Source of the DNA: Streptomyces violaceoruber
GTDB taxonomy: Bacteria; Actinomycetota; Actinomycetes; Streptomycetales; Streptomycetaceae
Reading direction: 5' to 3'
Assembly (NCBI GenBank): GCA_000720805.1
Contig: JODI01000029.1
Location: forward strand, 36,101 to 100,100
Length of the DNA: 64,000 bases
In this document: positions 29,003 through 36,340 of the stretch, piece after piece
How positions within the stretch are numbered: position 1 is the stretch's first letter
Layout of the letters: every line of letters begins with the position of its first letter
Notes under the pieces: generated by a model
Told to the model about the DNA's origin: nothing
The model's input: the letters and a program-made list of their open reading frames with translations, nothing else
Database searches by the model: none
Made by a program: the position numbers and the translations under genes

Positions 29003-29464
29003 TTATTCCAGCCACATTCCGTCGCGCATGATGACTCTCCCGCGTAGTTCCGGCTCGCCGCGCCAAGCGCGCACAGTCATCGGGGCCACGCGTACATACA
29101 GAAAGGAACCCTCTTCCACGCGTGGATCCCACCCGAACTTGTCGGCGAAGGCCTCCGCTGCGCTTCCGGGCACTTCCTGGTCCGGGAAGCACTCCGCCTC
29201 CCCCTGGAGGAGCACCACGTCGAAGGTGTCCGGTAGCGCCAGGCGCACGCGCGGCTCTTTGCGGACGTTCCGCGCAGTCACGGAAGTGGCGCTGGTGCAC
29301 ATCCACATTGCTCGTCCATCCCACAAGAACCACAGCGGCACCTGGTGCGGCCCGTGATCAGGGTGAGCCGTCGACACCCATACGTCCCGCTCGGTAACGA
29401 GCCGCTCCAGAGCGTCGCGCTTACGTTCCGCTGTCTGGCGGCGAACGATTCCCGTGGTCTCCAT
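29003..29464 (-). CDS. Pyridoxamine-phosphate-oxidase-like (FMN/F420 split barrel) protein
   Basis: A 153-residue flavin-split-barrel protein. It has VTERDVWVSTAHPDHGPHQV, PLWFLWDGRAMWMCTSATS and NVRKEPRVRLALPD, the order of strands seen in F420- or FMN-binding PNPOx-like proteins. It ends YVRVAPMTVRAWRGEPELRG. In actinobacteria many of these are F420-dependent reductases; the cofactor here is inferred. It belongs to the cargo between the istA and istB fragments. Confidence 0.82.
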   Translation of the reverse strand: METTGIVRRQTAERKRDALERLVTERDVWVSTAHPDHGPHQVPLWFLWDGRAMWMCTSATSVTARNVRKEPRVRLALPDTFDVVLLQGEAECFPDQEVPGSAAEAFADKFGWDPRVEEGSFLYVRVAPMTVRAWRGEPELRGRVIMRDGMWLE

Positions 29465-29598
29465 GCGGACCGACCCTAGCCAGCAGGGGCGAAGCGCGCC
29501 TGAGGCGCAGGACCTACTCCCAGCGACCGACGAACCCCTCAGCTTTTGGCTAGGGGCGACCGACTACGGTGCTCAGGGTGGCCAGCTGAAGTACTCAG

Positions 29599-30561
29599 TC
29601 ACGCTTGTCTCCGGCAGTGGCTGGCTCGTGATCGCGCCTGGTGGCTGCGTCGCCAGGCGGACCAGCTGAGCCGGTGGGCCGGGCCGTGAGCGGGACGGAC
29701 AACAACACAGATGAACAGGCGCTGGATCGCGTTACAGATCAGCGGGATCAGGTTGGCCGGCGTGGGGCGGTGTGCGTGTTCGTCGGCGCGGACGACGGCG
29801 AGGAACGCATGGGCCAGCATCGCGAGGGTGACCCAGCGGGCCCAGGACGCGTAGCGGCGGACCGGGTGCTCATCCAGTCCGGCCAGCCCCTTCTCACTTT
29901 GGAAGGTTTCCTCCACCCGCCATCTGGAACCTGCGACCTTGACCAGGATGGCCAGGGATGCCGACGTGGTGGAGTGACAGCGGTAATAGGCGAGTTCACC
30001 GGTGCTGCGGTTGCGGCGGATCAGCAGCTGGTGGTGGCCCGGTGCCGCCTCGGCGAGGTCGATGACGGCCCAGTCGTAGAACCGCTGTCCCTTCGCGCCG
30101 CGTTCGGCCGAGAGCTTCTGCCAGGCCCGCTTCGGCACCTTCTTCCCCAGCGCATCGGCGCGGAACGTGCCGGCGCCGGTGGTCATTTGGGCTGAGCAGG
30201 CCACTGCGAGGACGTAGCCGATGCCGCGTTTTTCCAGCGCGGATCGCAGTTTCGGGTTGCCGCCGTAGACCTCGTCACCCGTGACCCAGCCGACGCGGTG
30301 TCCAGTGTCCAGGAACCGTTCGATCATCACCCGGGCCAGTTCCGGCTTGGTGGCGAAGACGGTGTCCTCGCTGAGCCCCGCGGCCCGGCAGCGGTCCGGG
30401 TCGCACGTCCAAGAGCGCGGGATGTACAGCTCCCGATCCACCGCCGCGTGCCCGCGCTCGCCGGCGTAGACGAGGTAGACGGCGACCTGAGAGTTCTCGA
30501 TCCGCCCGGCGCTGCCGGTGCCTTGGCGCTGGACCCCGGCGGTGCGTGTGCCCTTCTTCAC
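29599..30561 (-). pseudogene. IS701-family transposase, 5'-truncated
   Basis: 320 codons of a DDE transposase of about 420 residues. It contains VQRQGTGSAGRIENSQVAVY, the conserved WVTGDEVYGG with a catalytic Asp, and SRWRVEETFQSEKGLAGLDE with the catalytic Glu. The first about 100 residues are missing where the frame abuts the istB fragment at 30560. The C terminus is intact. Confidence 0.85.
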
Positions 30562-30893
30562 GTCACAACGAGCTGGTCGAGGCCGCCGACGAGAAGATCC
30601 TGACCAAGACCATCGCCCGCTACGGCCGCGTCGACCTGCTCTGCATCGACGAACTCGGCTACATGCAACTCGACCGCCGCGGCGCCGAACTCCTCTTCCA
30701 GGTCCTCACCGAACGCGAGGAGAAGAACTCCGTCGCCATCGCCTCCAACGACTCCTTCGCCGGCTGGGGCAAGACCTTCACCGACCCCAGACTCTGCGCC
30801 GCCATCGTCGACCGGCTCACCTTCGGCGGCAACATCCTCGAGACCGGCACCGAGTCCTACCGCCTCGCTCACAGCCGCGAACTCGCCCGCTAA
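30560..30893 (+). pseudogene. istB: IS21-family istB helper ATPase, 3' fragment
   Basis: The frame reads NELVEAADEKILTKTIARYG, then VDLLCIDELGYMQLDRRGAE (Walker B region), NSVAIASNDSF, DRLTFGGNILETGTESYRLA and a natural stop at 30893. The Walker A half is missing. It has the same orientation as the istA fragment 2.6 kb upstream, and the two ends together define a hollowed-out IS21 element. Confidence 0.85.
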
Positions 30894-30904
30894 GCCATCC
30901 CCAC

Positions 30905-31024
30905 ACCTGCGGACCTTCAGGACGGTGTTCTCGTTGATCTCGCCCTTGCTGTTGAGCACGCGTGAGACCGTCGTTTTGCTGACGCCGGCCCGGGCGGCCA
31001 CGTCGGCGATGGTGAGTCCCATGC
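30905..31024 (-). pseudogene. LacI-family HTH, N-terminal fragment
   Basis: ATG 31024 begins GLTIADVAARAGVSKTTVSR and VLNSKGEINENTVLKVR, a textbook LacI helix-turn-helix plus hinge start. The match ends at about 30905, exactly where the istB fragment ends. The rest of the protein is missing here; a ligand-binding half lies on the same strand at 27.0-27.5 kb. Confidence 0.82.
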
Positions 31025-31112
31025 CACCCCCTCTCCTCCATGCAGCGGTGGGAACGTCCTCCCGCACCGAAGGGCCGATCGTACAGAGACTCATGGAACC
31101 GATACCCGGAGC

Positions 31113-31168
31113 GGTTCCGGAACCGGTTTCGGTACCGGTTTCGGTACCGGTTTCGGTACCGGTTCCGG
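31113..31168. promoter_or_regulatory. Array of LacI-type operator-like 12-bp repeats
   Basis: Four consecutive 12-bp units occupy 31119-31166: GGAACCGGTTTC, GGTACCGGTTTC twice, and GGTACCGGTTCC. Each is centred on the palindrome ACCGGT, so the block holds overlapping LacI-like operators. It lies about 95 bp upstream of the LacI start at 31024, where an autoregulatory operator would be expected. Tandem microsatellite expansion of one operator is the likely origin. Confidence 0.6.
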
Positions 31169-31276
31169 CGGTGAAGCACCGAGCGGCTCAGCCCGTCAAA
31201 CATCGGAATCAACTCGTTTACAGAGAATTTCCAAGCCTCGCGCACCCCGCCGGCACCGGGGCGCCGTGCCGGAGGC

Positions 31277-31560
31277 GGTCGTCAACGGTCCTCTGCGGCG
31301 GAGATCTCGCCGGAGGCGCGGGCGAGGTAGGAGGTGGGCAGCACGCGGTGGCGGGCGGGGCCGCGCTCGCGGTCGAGACGGTCGAACAGCAGGTCGGCAG
31401 CTTCCCGGCCGATCGCGGCGTGATCCTGCGATCACCGAGATGCCCGGTTCGAGCAGACCGGCCCGGGGCAAGTCGTCGAAGCCGATCAGTGCCACCCGGT
31501 GCTGCAGGCGGAGCTACTGCAGAGTCATGCAGGCCCCGACGGTCAGGAAGTTCTGGCCGG
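31277..31560 (-). pseudogene. C-terminal relic of another LacI-family regulator
   Basis: Reading leftwards, VALIGFDDLPRAGLLEPGIS is followed after a frame change by DHAAIGREAADLLFDRLDRE and VLPTSYLARASGEISAAED with a stop. This is the end of a LacI ligand-binding domain. It is divergent from nothing obvious and carries a frameshift. No gene is visible between 31561 and 31787. Confidence 0.65.
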
Positions 31561-31787
31561 AGATGAGCGCGGGTCGGTGTACACGTGAACGTCCCCAGCC
31601 ACGTTCGGAGGATGCGGACAGCTTCTGACGCGCTGACGGGTGTTGCTCGGCCGTCCGCGGCCGGCCGATGCCAGGCGGCGGGCGGCTGTTGGGGAATCGG
31701 ACCGGCCGCTACGCCCAGTCAACCGCGACCTGCCGAACGTAGAAAAGCCTTCGACCAACCACACGCCGATCCGGCACCCTCTCCGGC

Positions 31788-32909
31788 ATGACCACGCCGT
31801 CCTTCATCCCCGGACTGGAACTCTCCCGCCGCTTCTACCTCGAAGCCGTACGGCCCCTGTTGGACGAGGCCGCCCCCGGGATTACGCACTCTGCCGCCCG
31901 CCTCGGCAGCGGCTCGGAAGTCCTCGGATTCGACACCGCCCGATCCGCCGACCACGAGTGGGGGCCCCGCCTGCAGGTCTTCCTGCATCCGCAGGACGTC
32001 ACCCACCACGGAGCGAGGATCACGGCACTGCTCTCCGAACGCCTGCCGAAAACCTTCAGCGGCTACCCGACACACTTCGCCCCCACCGGCGAACCGGGCA
32101 TCCGGGTCATGCAGACGACCGACGGGCCGGTCCACCACCGAGTCGAAGTCACAGACCCAGGCGCCTGGTTCACCGCGCAACTGGGCTTCGACCCGAGCAA
32201 GGACATCACCCTGGCGGACTGGCTGGCCGTCCCCACCCAGCTCCTCGCCGAGGTCACTGCCGGTGCCATCTACCACGACGGACTCGTCCAGCTCGCACCA
32301 GCCCGCGCCACCCTCCGCTGGTACCCCCACGACCTCTGGCTCTACCTACTCGCCTGCCAGTGGCAACGCATCTCCCAGGAAGAAGCCTTTGTCGGGCGCT
32401 GCGGCGAAGTGGGCGACGAAATCGGCTCCGCCATCGTAGCCGCCCGCCTGGTGCGCGATCTGATGCGACTCTGCCTGCTCATGGACCGCCGCTACCCGCC
32501 CTACAGCAAGTGGCTCGGCAGCGCCTTCGCCCGCACCCCCCAGGCCCCAGCCCTCAGCCCGGTCCTCACCGCGGCCCTCGCCGCCACCGACTGGCACACC
32601 CGCGAACATCACCTGGCCCACGCCTACGAGGCCGTCGCGGACACACACAACCAACTCGGCCTCACCGACCATGTCGACCCCACCACGCGGCCCTACCACG
32701 CCAGGCCCTTTCAGGTCCTGCACGCCGAACGCTTCACCGCGGCGCTGACCACCCGCATCACCGACCCGGCCATCCGCACCCTGTGGACGATCGGCAACGT
32801 CGACCAGTTCATCGACAGCACCGACGTCCTCAGCCATCCGGAACTGACACGCGCCGCCACCCGCGCAACGGTCTGCTCTCCTCCCGGGAACTCCGTCTCA
32901 AGGCAGTAG
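31788..32909 (+). CDS. DUF4037 (nucleotidyltransferase-like) protein
   Basis: A 373-residue protein. The N-terminal part contains FIPGLELSRRFYLEAVRPLL, HSAARLGSGSEVLGFDTARS and DHEWGPRLQVFL. The GSGSE and DHEWGP motifs resemble a nucleotidyltransferase active site followed by metal-binding acids, as in DUF4037. The C-terminal half is helical. Its biochemical role is unknown. The last about 15 residues (ATVCSPPGNSVSRQ) look atypical and may come from the IS21-like remnant that follows. Confidence 0.88.
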   Translation: MTTPSFIPGLELSRRFYLEAVRPLLDEAAPGITHSAARLGSGSEVLGFDTARSADHEWGPRLQVFLHPQDVTHHGARITALLSERLPKTFSGYPTHFAPTGEPGIRVMQTTDGPVHHRVEVTDPGAWFTAQLGFDPSKDITLADWLAVPTQLLAEVTAGAIYHDGLVQLAPARATLRWYPHDLWLYLLACQWQRISQEEAFVGRCGEVGDEIGSAIVAARLVRDLMRLCLLMDRRYPPYSKWLGSAFARTPQAPALSPVLTAALAATDWHTREHHLAHAYEAVADTHNQLGLTDHVDPTTRPYHARPFQVLHAERFTAALTTRITDPAIRTLWTIGNVDQFIDSTDVLSHPELTRAATRATVCSPPGNSVSRQ

Positions 32910-32954
32910 AGGAAGAGAGCGAAGCGGCCATACGCCTGGGGACGTTTATCTGTA

Positions 32955-33278
32955 CACGGCTGGGGAGCCAAGACCGTATGCCGACACCAGGCCGTCCGCC
33001 AGGGCGCCAACGTCCGCTTCGCCAAGACCAGTCGAGCAGCTCACCGCAGCCCAGGCTGATGACCTCTACGAGCTGGTCAGTGAGAGGCAGGGCCGGTCCC
33101 TGATCATCACCAGCAACAGGGCTCCCAGCGACTGGTATCCGCTGTTCCCGACCCCGTCGTTGCCGGGTCACTCCTGGACCGGCTTATCGACTCCAGTCAC
33201 CAGGTCATCATGAACGGCCACAGCTACCGGCCGAACAAACGCCCCAAGAGCACGACCGGCAAGCCGCCGACCGCTTAG
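32955..33278 (+). pseudogene. Second IS21-type istB helper ATPase remnant
   Basis: Frames here give GANVRFAKTSR, then LTAAQADDLYELVSERQGRS, LIITSNRAPSDWYPLFP and, after a shift near 33150, LLDRLIDSSHQVIMNGHSYR with a stop at 33278. This is the C-terminal half of a different IstB subgroup from the copy at 30.6 kb. A deletion and a frameshift make it inactive. Confidence 0.75.
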
Positions 33279-33799
33279 CGTCCGGGCTGGTCAACGTTCC
33301 ACTCGCGCGGCAGGGCCTCGTCACAAAAGACGCAGACGAAGTCCTCCTCGCGCACGATGTTGAGCTGCAGGCAGGAGGGGCAGCGTCGAAACACCACCTC
33401 GTGCGTGAAGCCGGACGGACGAACGATCCCGGCCTGGTCCAGGGCCTCGACGACGGCTGACCACGAGCTGACGTCCGGGCAGTAGCCGGTCGACTGATTG
33501 CTGACCTCGTCGACCGCCCACAGCCCGGACTCCTCGCGGAAGCTGATCTCGCCAACACCCAGGACGGCTTCTCCACCAGCACACACCACGTGCTCTCTGC
33601 GACGCGGCGCGCGACGCAGGGCCCCAGCTTGATCGACAACGAAAGTGAAGGGCTCGGCCGACTCCTCCACCGTCCGAGCCGAGATCCACTCGTCGAAGTC
33701 CGCCGGCGAACGCATCCTCTGACCTTCGCCGTCCGGTCGGACGAGACTCCTCAACTCGGCCAGTCCGACATAGCGATAGCTCCAACCGCGCATGGTCAT
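33275..33799 (-). CDS. Hypothetical protein with C-terminal zinc ribbon
   Basis: A protein of about 174 residues. The body contains MRGWSYRYVGLAELR and AVLGVGEISFREESGLWAVD with EVSNQSTGYCPDVSSW. The C terminus has RRCPSCLQLNIVREEDFVCV and FCDEALPREWN, a four-cysteine zinc ribbon. I recall similar proteins widely in Streptomyces without known function. The start is ATG 33799 or 33793. Its stop overlaps the end of the istB remnant by 4 bases. Confidence 0.75.
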   Translation of the reverse strand: MTMRGWSYRYVGLAELRSLVRPDGEGQRMRSPADFDEWISARTVEESAEPFTFVVDQAGALRRAPRRREHVVCAGGEAVLGVGEISFREESGLWAVDEVSNQSTGYCPDVSSWSAVVEALDQAGIVRPSGFTHEVVFRRCPSCLQLNIVREEDFVCVFCDEALPREWNVDQPGR

Positions 33800-33835
33800 G
33801 CTCGCCAACCTGAACCCGCACTGGGGCGACGACCT

Positions 33836-33881
33836 GGGGAATTTCGTGACCGCTGACCGCAGACCTAGGGAATTACGTGAC
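33836..33881. repeat. Short direct repeats resembling IS21-type ends
   Basis: GGGAATTTCGTGAC (33837-33850) and GGGAATTACGTGAC (33868-33881) differ at one base and are 31 bp apart. Such paired subterminal repeats resemble IS21 ends. They may be the other end of the element whose istB relic lies at 33.0-33.3 kb. Confidence 0.4.
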
Positions 33882-33959
33882 GTCCACAACGTCAAGCGAG
33901 CGATGTATGGCCGGGGCTCGTTCGAACTCCTACGGACCGGCATCCTCGCCCAGCAATGA
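33879..33959 (+). pseudogene. ISL3-family transposase, last 26 codons
   Basis: The segment encodes NVKRAMYGRGSFELLRTGIL and a stop at 33957-33959. It matches the end of the ISL3 transposase at 36.3-37.9 kb (LKRAMYGRASFELLRTRIL). It overlaps the 3' end of the GyrB-like gene on the opposite strand. Confidence 0.75.
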
Positions 33960-34649
33960 GCTTCCGGTATTGCTTCGGTCATCCACCTGAACCTCCAGAT
34001 GCGGCCACATCAGGGTCAGACGCTTCAACTGGCCCTCCACCGACACTCCCAGCGAACGCAGTGCGGCGTTCGGTCTGAAGTGGATGAGTGTTCCGGTGGT
34101 GCCGTCGGGCTCGACGGGCTCCAGGTCAGTAGCCGGGATGCCGCGCTCGTAGCGCTGGGTCCAGGCCCCATTGAGCCGGCGGTTGGTATGGACGAGCCAT
34201 TCGCTGAGCGCGGCAACCACAGACATGCCCCGGCGCGGATGGCCGTCCTGAAGCAGCTCCGCTTCCGGAAAGTCGAAGAACCGAAGATCCTTTGATGCCA
34301 TGACCGGCTTCTTGACGATGTGGCCGTGCTCGTCTGTACGGGTATCAGTGCCCCGCCCGTCATCCGCCACGCACAAGGAGCCATCCGGATAGAGGGTGAC
34401 GAGACAGCGTCCGCCGCCTCTGCTGAATGCTTCGTCAGCGGCGTATGCAAGCACCTCGAGGAGAAGATGCCACGGGCCACCTGGCGCGAACCTCTCCGGA
34501 GCTTCTCGGACAGAGACCAGATGGTCCAGGTCGACGACGCTGGACCAATCGTGCGTGGTGTTGACCCAGGAACCCCTAGAGACCTCCATCAGGCCAGTAT
34601 CCAGGAAGCTCGTGCCGGCCTCGCAGGCAGCCCCACCAAGATCGGTCAC
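33930..34649 (-). CDS. GyrB-like GHKL ATPase-domain protein
   Basis: About 239 residues from GTG 34649, or 219 from ATG 34589 (MEVSRGSWVNTT). It contains HLLLEVLAYAADEAFSRGGG, CVADDGRGTDTRTDE and RRGMSVVAALSEWLVHTNRR, parallel to the N box, DNGRGIPV box and GxxxVxALS segment of DNA gyrase B. The N-box asparagine, needed for Mg-ATP in GyrB, is replaced (EVLAYAADEA), so ATP hydrolysis is doubtful. It covers only the ATPase domain. Its last about 10 codons run antisense through an ISL3 transposase tail, so the natural C terminus has been replaced. The function is unknown. Confidence 0.75.
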   Translation of the reverse strand: MTDLGGAACEAGTSFLDTGLMEVSRGSWVNTTHDWSSVVDLDHLVSVREAPERFAPGGPWHLLLEVLAYAADEAFSRGGGRCLVTLYPDGSLCVADDGRGTDTRTDEHGHIVKKPVMASKDLRFFDFPEAELLQDGHPRRGMSVVAALSEWLVHTNRRLNGAWTQRYERGIPATDLEPVEPDGTTGTLIHFRPNAALRSLGVSVEGQLKRLTLMWPHLEVQVDDRSNTGSSLLGEDAGP

Positions 34650-34651
34650 TC

Positions 34652-34700
34652 GCGGAACTGCGGTCAGAGCCTTGAAAACGGCTCTGTCCGCAGTTCCGTG
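34652..34700. repeat. Back-to-back ISL3 inverted-repeat hairpin
   Basis: The arms GCGGAACTGCGGTCAGAGCC (34652-34671) and GGCTCTGTCCGCAGTTCCGTG (34680-34700, one base over the left arm) are nearly complementary around an 8-base loop. The same end sequence flanks the ISL3 element at 37.99 kb. Lying between two convergent-side gene ends, the hairpin could also act as a terminator. Confidence 0.65.
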
Positions 34701-34721
34701 AACGCCGGGTGAGGTTGCCGG

Positions 34722-35300
34722 TCAGCCCAGCGAGGCGCTCGCTGCACGCAGTTCGTCCAAGGCCACCCGGGTGTACCCGGCGAGCTCGTCCTTGCCGTCA
34801 CGGTCGCCCTCGGACCATTGGGCGTATCCCCGTTTGAAGGCGAGGACGCCCAGCTCGCCCGCCAGAGCCGCGGTCGGATCGGGTATGCCGCGGGCGACCA
34901 GAGCGGTCGTCATCGCGGCCGCGAGGCTGACGCTCTTGAGGGCGTCACGCTCTTGGAGTTCGGCGCTGGCGGCGACGGCCGCCTTCAGGCGAGGCGCGAG
35001 CTCGCGGCTCATGGGGCCCATCGCGCTCGAGGCGCGCTCCAGACCGGCGGCGACCGCCTCGAGCGGGCTGGCGTCAGCGGGCGCGTCGGCGATCCCCTCG
35101 GACAGCAGCCGGCTCAGCGTCTCCTGTCCGGCCACCAGCAGCTCGCGCTTGTCGGGGAAGTGCCGGAAGAAGGTGCTCTTGGTGACTCCTGCGCGCTCGG
35201 CGATCTGCGCGACCGTCGTGGCGTCGTATCCCTGCTCGGTGAACAGGTCAACAGCAGCCACGACGAGGCGTTCGCGTGCGCCTGGTTCCCATCTACCCAT
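34722..35300 (-). CDS. TetR-family repressor
   Basis: A 192-residue TetR protein. The DNA-binding part is LFTEQGYDATTVAQIAERAG followed by VTKSTFFRHFPDKRELLVAG, and the C-terminal part is a helical ligand domain. The start is ATG 35300 (an in-frame ATG at 35309 is possible). It is divergent from an SDR gene, with two strong palindromes between them, so it very likely represses both genes. Confidence 0.92.
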   Translation of the reverse strand: MGRWEPGARERLVVAAVDLFTEQGYDATTVAQIAERAGVTKSTFFRHFPDKRELLVAGQETLSRLLSEGIADAPADASPLEAVAAGLERASSAMGPMSRELAPRLKAAVAASAELQERDALKSVSLAAAMTTALVARGIPDPTAALAGELGVLAFKRGYAQWSEGDRDGKDELAGYTRVALDELRAASASLG

Positions 35301-35313
35301 GGTCACCATCCTA

Positions 35314-35372
35314 AGTGATGGGACTCTTGTCCCATCACTGCGATAGAGTGATGGGACAAGAGTCCCATCACT
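35314..35372. promoter_or_regulatory. Twin TetR operators
   Basis: Two perfect palindromes share the arms GTGATGGGAC and GTCCCATCAC: one at 35314-35339 with centre TCTT, the other at 35347-35372 with centre AAGA. They are reverse complements of each other, so the whole block is also one large inverted repeat. They lie between the divergent TetR and SDR starts and are the expected binding sites of the TetR protein. Confidence 0.82.
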
Positions 35373-35388
35373 CCTGGGGGAGTTTCCC

Positions 35389-36270
35389 ATGCGCGTTTTC
35401 GTCACCGGCGGCACCGGTCTGATCGGTTCCGCTGTCGTCGCCGAACTGCTCGACAACGGCCACACCGTCCTCGCACTCGCTCGCTCCGACGCATCCGCGC
35501 AGGCCATAGTGGCGGCCGGCGCCGAGCCCCTCCGGGGAGCCCTCGCCGACCTGAACACGCTTCGTGCCGGCGCCGCGCGGGCCGACGGGGTGATCCACCT
35601 CGCGTTCGACCACGCTTTCAGTAGCCCCGACACCCTCGCGAAGTCGGTCGCGGAGGAGGGTGCCGCCCTCGCGGCGCTCGGCGAGGAACTCGTCGGCAGC
35701 GACCGCCCCTTCGTCACTGTCTCAGGTACGCCCGCCGTTCCGGGCCGCGCATCCGTCGAGAGTGACGCGGTGCCGACCGACGGGCCGGTCGGCGGTCGCG
35801 GTCGTGCGGTCACGTCGGTCCTGGGCCTGTCCTCGCGCGGGGTCCGCAGCAGCGCCGTACGTCTGCCGCGCACGGTTCACAACCAGGGTTCCGGCGGATT
35901 CGCCGGCCTGTTGACCGGCATCGCACGCCGGACCGGAGTGTCCGGTTACCCGGGTGACGGCGCCCAGCGCTGGCCGGCCGTGCACGCGCTCGACGCGGCG
36001 GTCCTCTTCCGGCTCGCCCTGGAACAGGCGGAAGCGGGTACCTCCTGGCATGCCGTGGCCGACGAGGGAGACAAGGTTCGCGATATCGCCACGGTCATCG
36101 GCCGACGGCTGGGCCTGCCGGTCGAGTCGGTACCGGCGGAGACCTTCGGTCCCCTCGGCCAGATCTTCGCGAGCGACCAGCCCTCGTCCAGCGTGTACAC
36201 CCGGCAGGCGCTCAGCTGGGAGCCCAAGCACCCCAGCCTTCTGGAGGACCTGGAGAACATCCAGCTCTGA
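35389..36270 (+). CDS. NAD(P)-dependent epimerase/SDR-like oxidoreductase
   Basis: A 293-residue atypical (extended) SDR. The N-terminal Rossmann motif is MRVFVTGGTGLIGSAVVAEL, then GVIHLAFDHAFSS and VTVSGTPAVPG. The C-terminal half contains AVHALDAAVLFRLALEQAEA and a helical tail. The classical YxxxK is not evident, as is common in atypical NmrA/NAD-binding members. It starts at ATG 35389 after GGGGGAG. It is controlled by the divergent TetR gene. The substrate is unknown. Confidence 0.9.
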   Translation: MRVFVTGGTGLIGSAVVAELLDNGHTVLALARSDASAQAIVAAGAEPLRGALADLNTLRAGAARADGVIHLAFDHAFSSPDTLAKSVAEEGAALAALGEELVGSDRPFVTVSGTPAVPGRASVESDAVPTDGPVGGRGRAVTSVLGLSSRGVRSSAVRLPRTVHNQGSGGFAGLLTGIARRTGVSGYPGDGAQRWPAVHALDAAVLFRLALEQAEAGTSWHAVADEGDKVRDIATVIGRRLGLPVESVPAETFGPLGQIFASDQPSSSVYTRQALSWEPKHPSLLEDLENIQL

Positions 36271-36340
36271 CGGCGACCGGGACGTTCGGGCAGGTCCCCT
36301 GTCGAAGCTATCCCTGTTCCCGGCCCCTGGTCCGTGAATC

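Noticed and set aside
30817..31245. Arg/Tyr/Asn repeat peptide on the minus strand (RNRYRNRYR)
   Set aside because: It is the accidental translation of the 12-bp operator-like repeats and lacks a ribosome-binding site.
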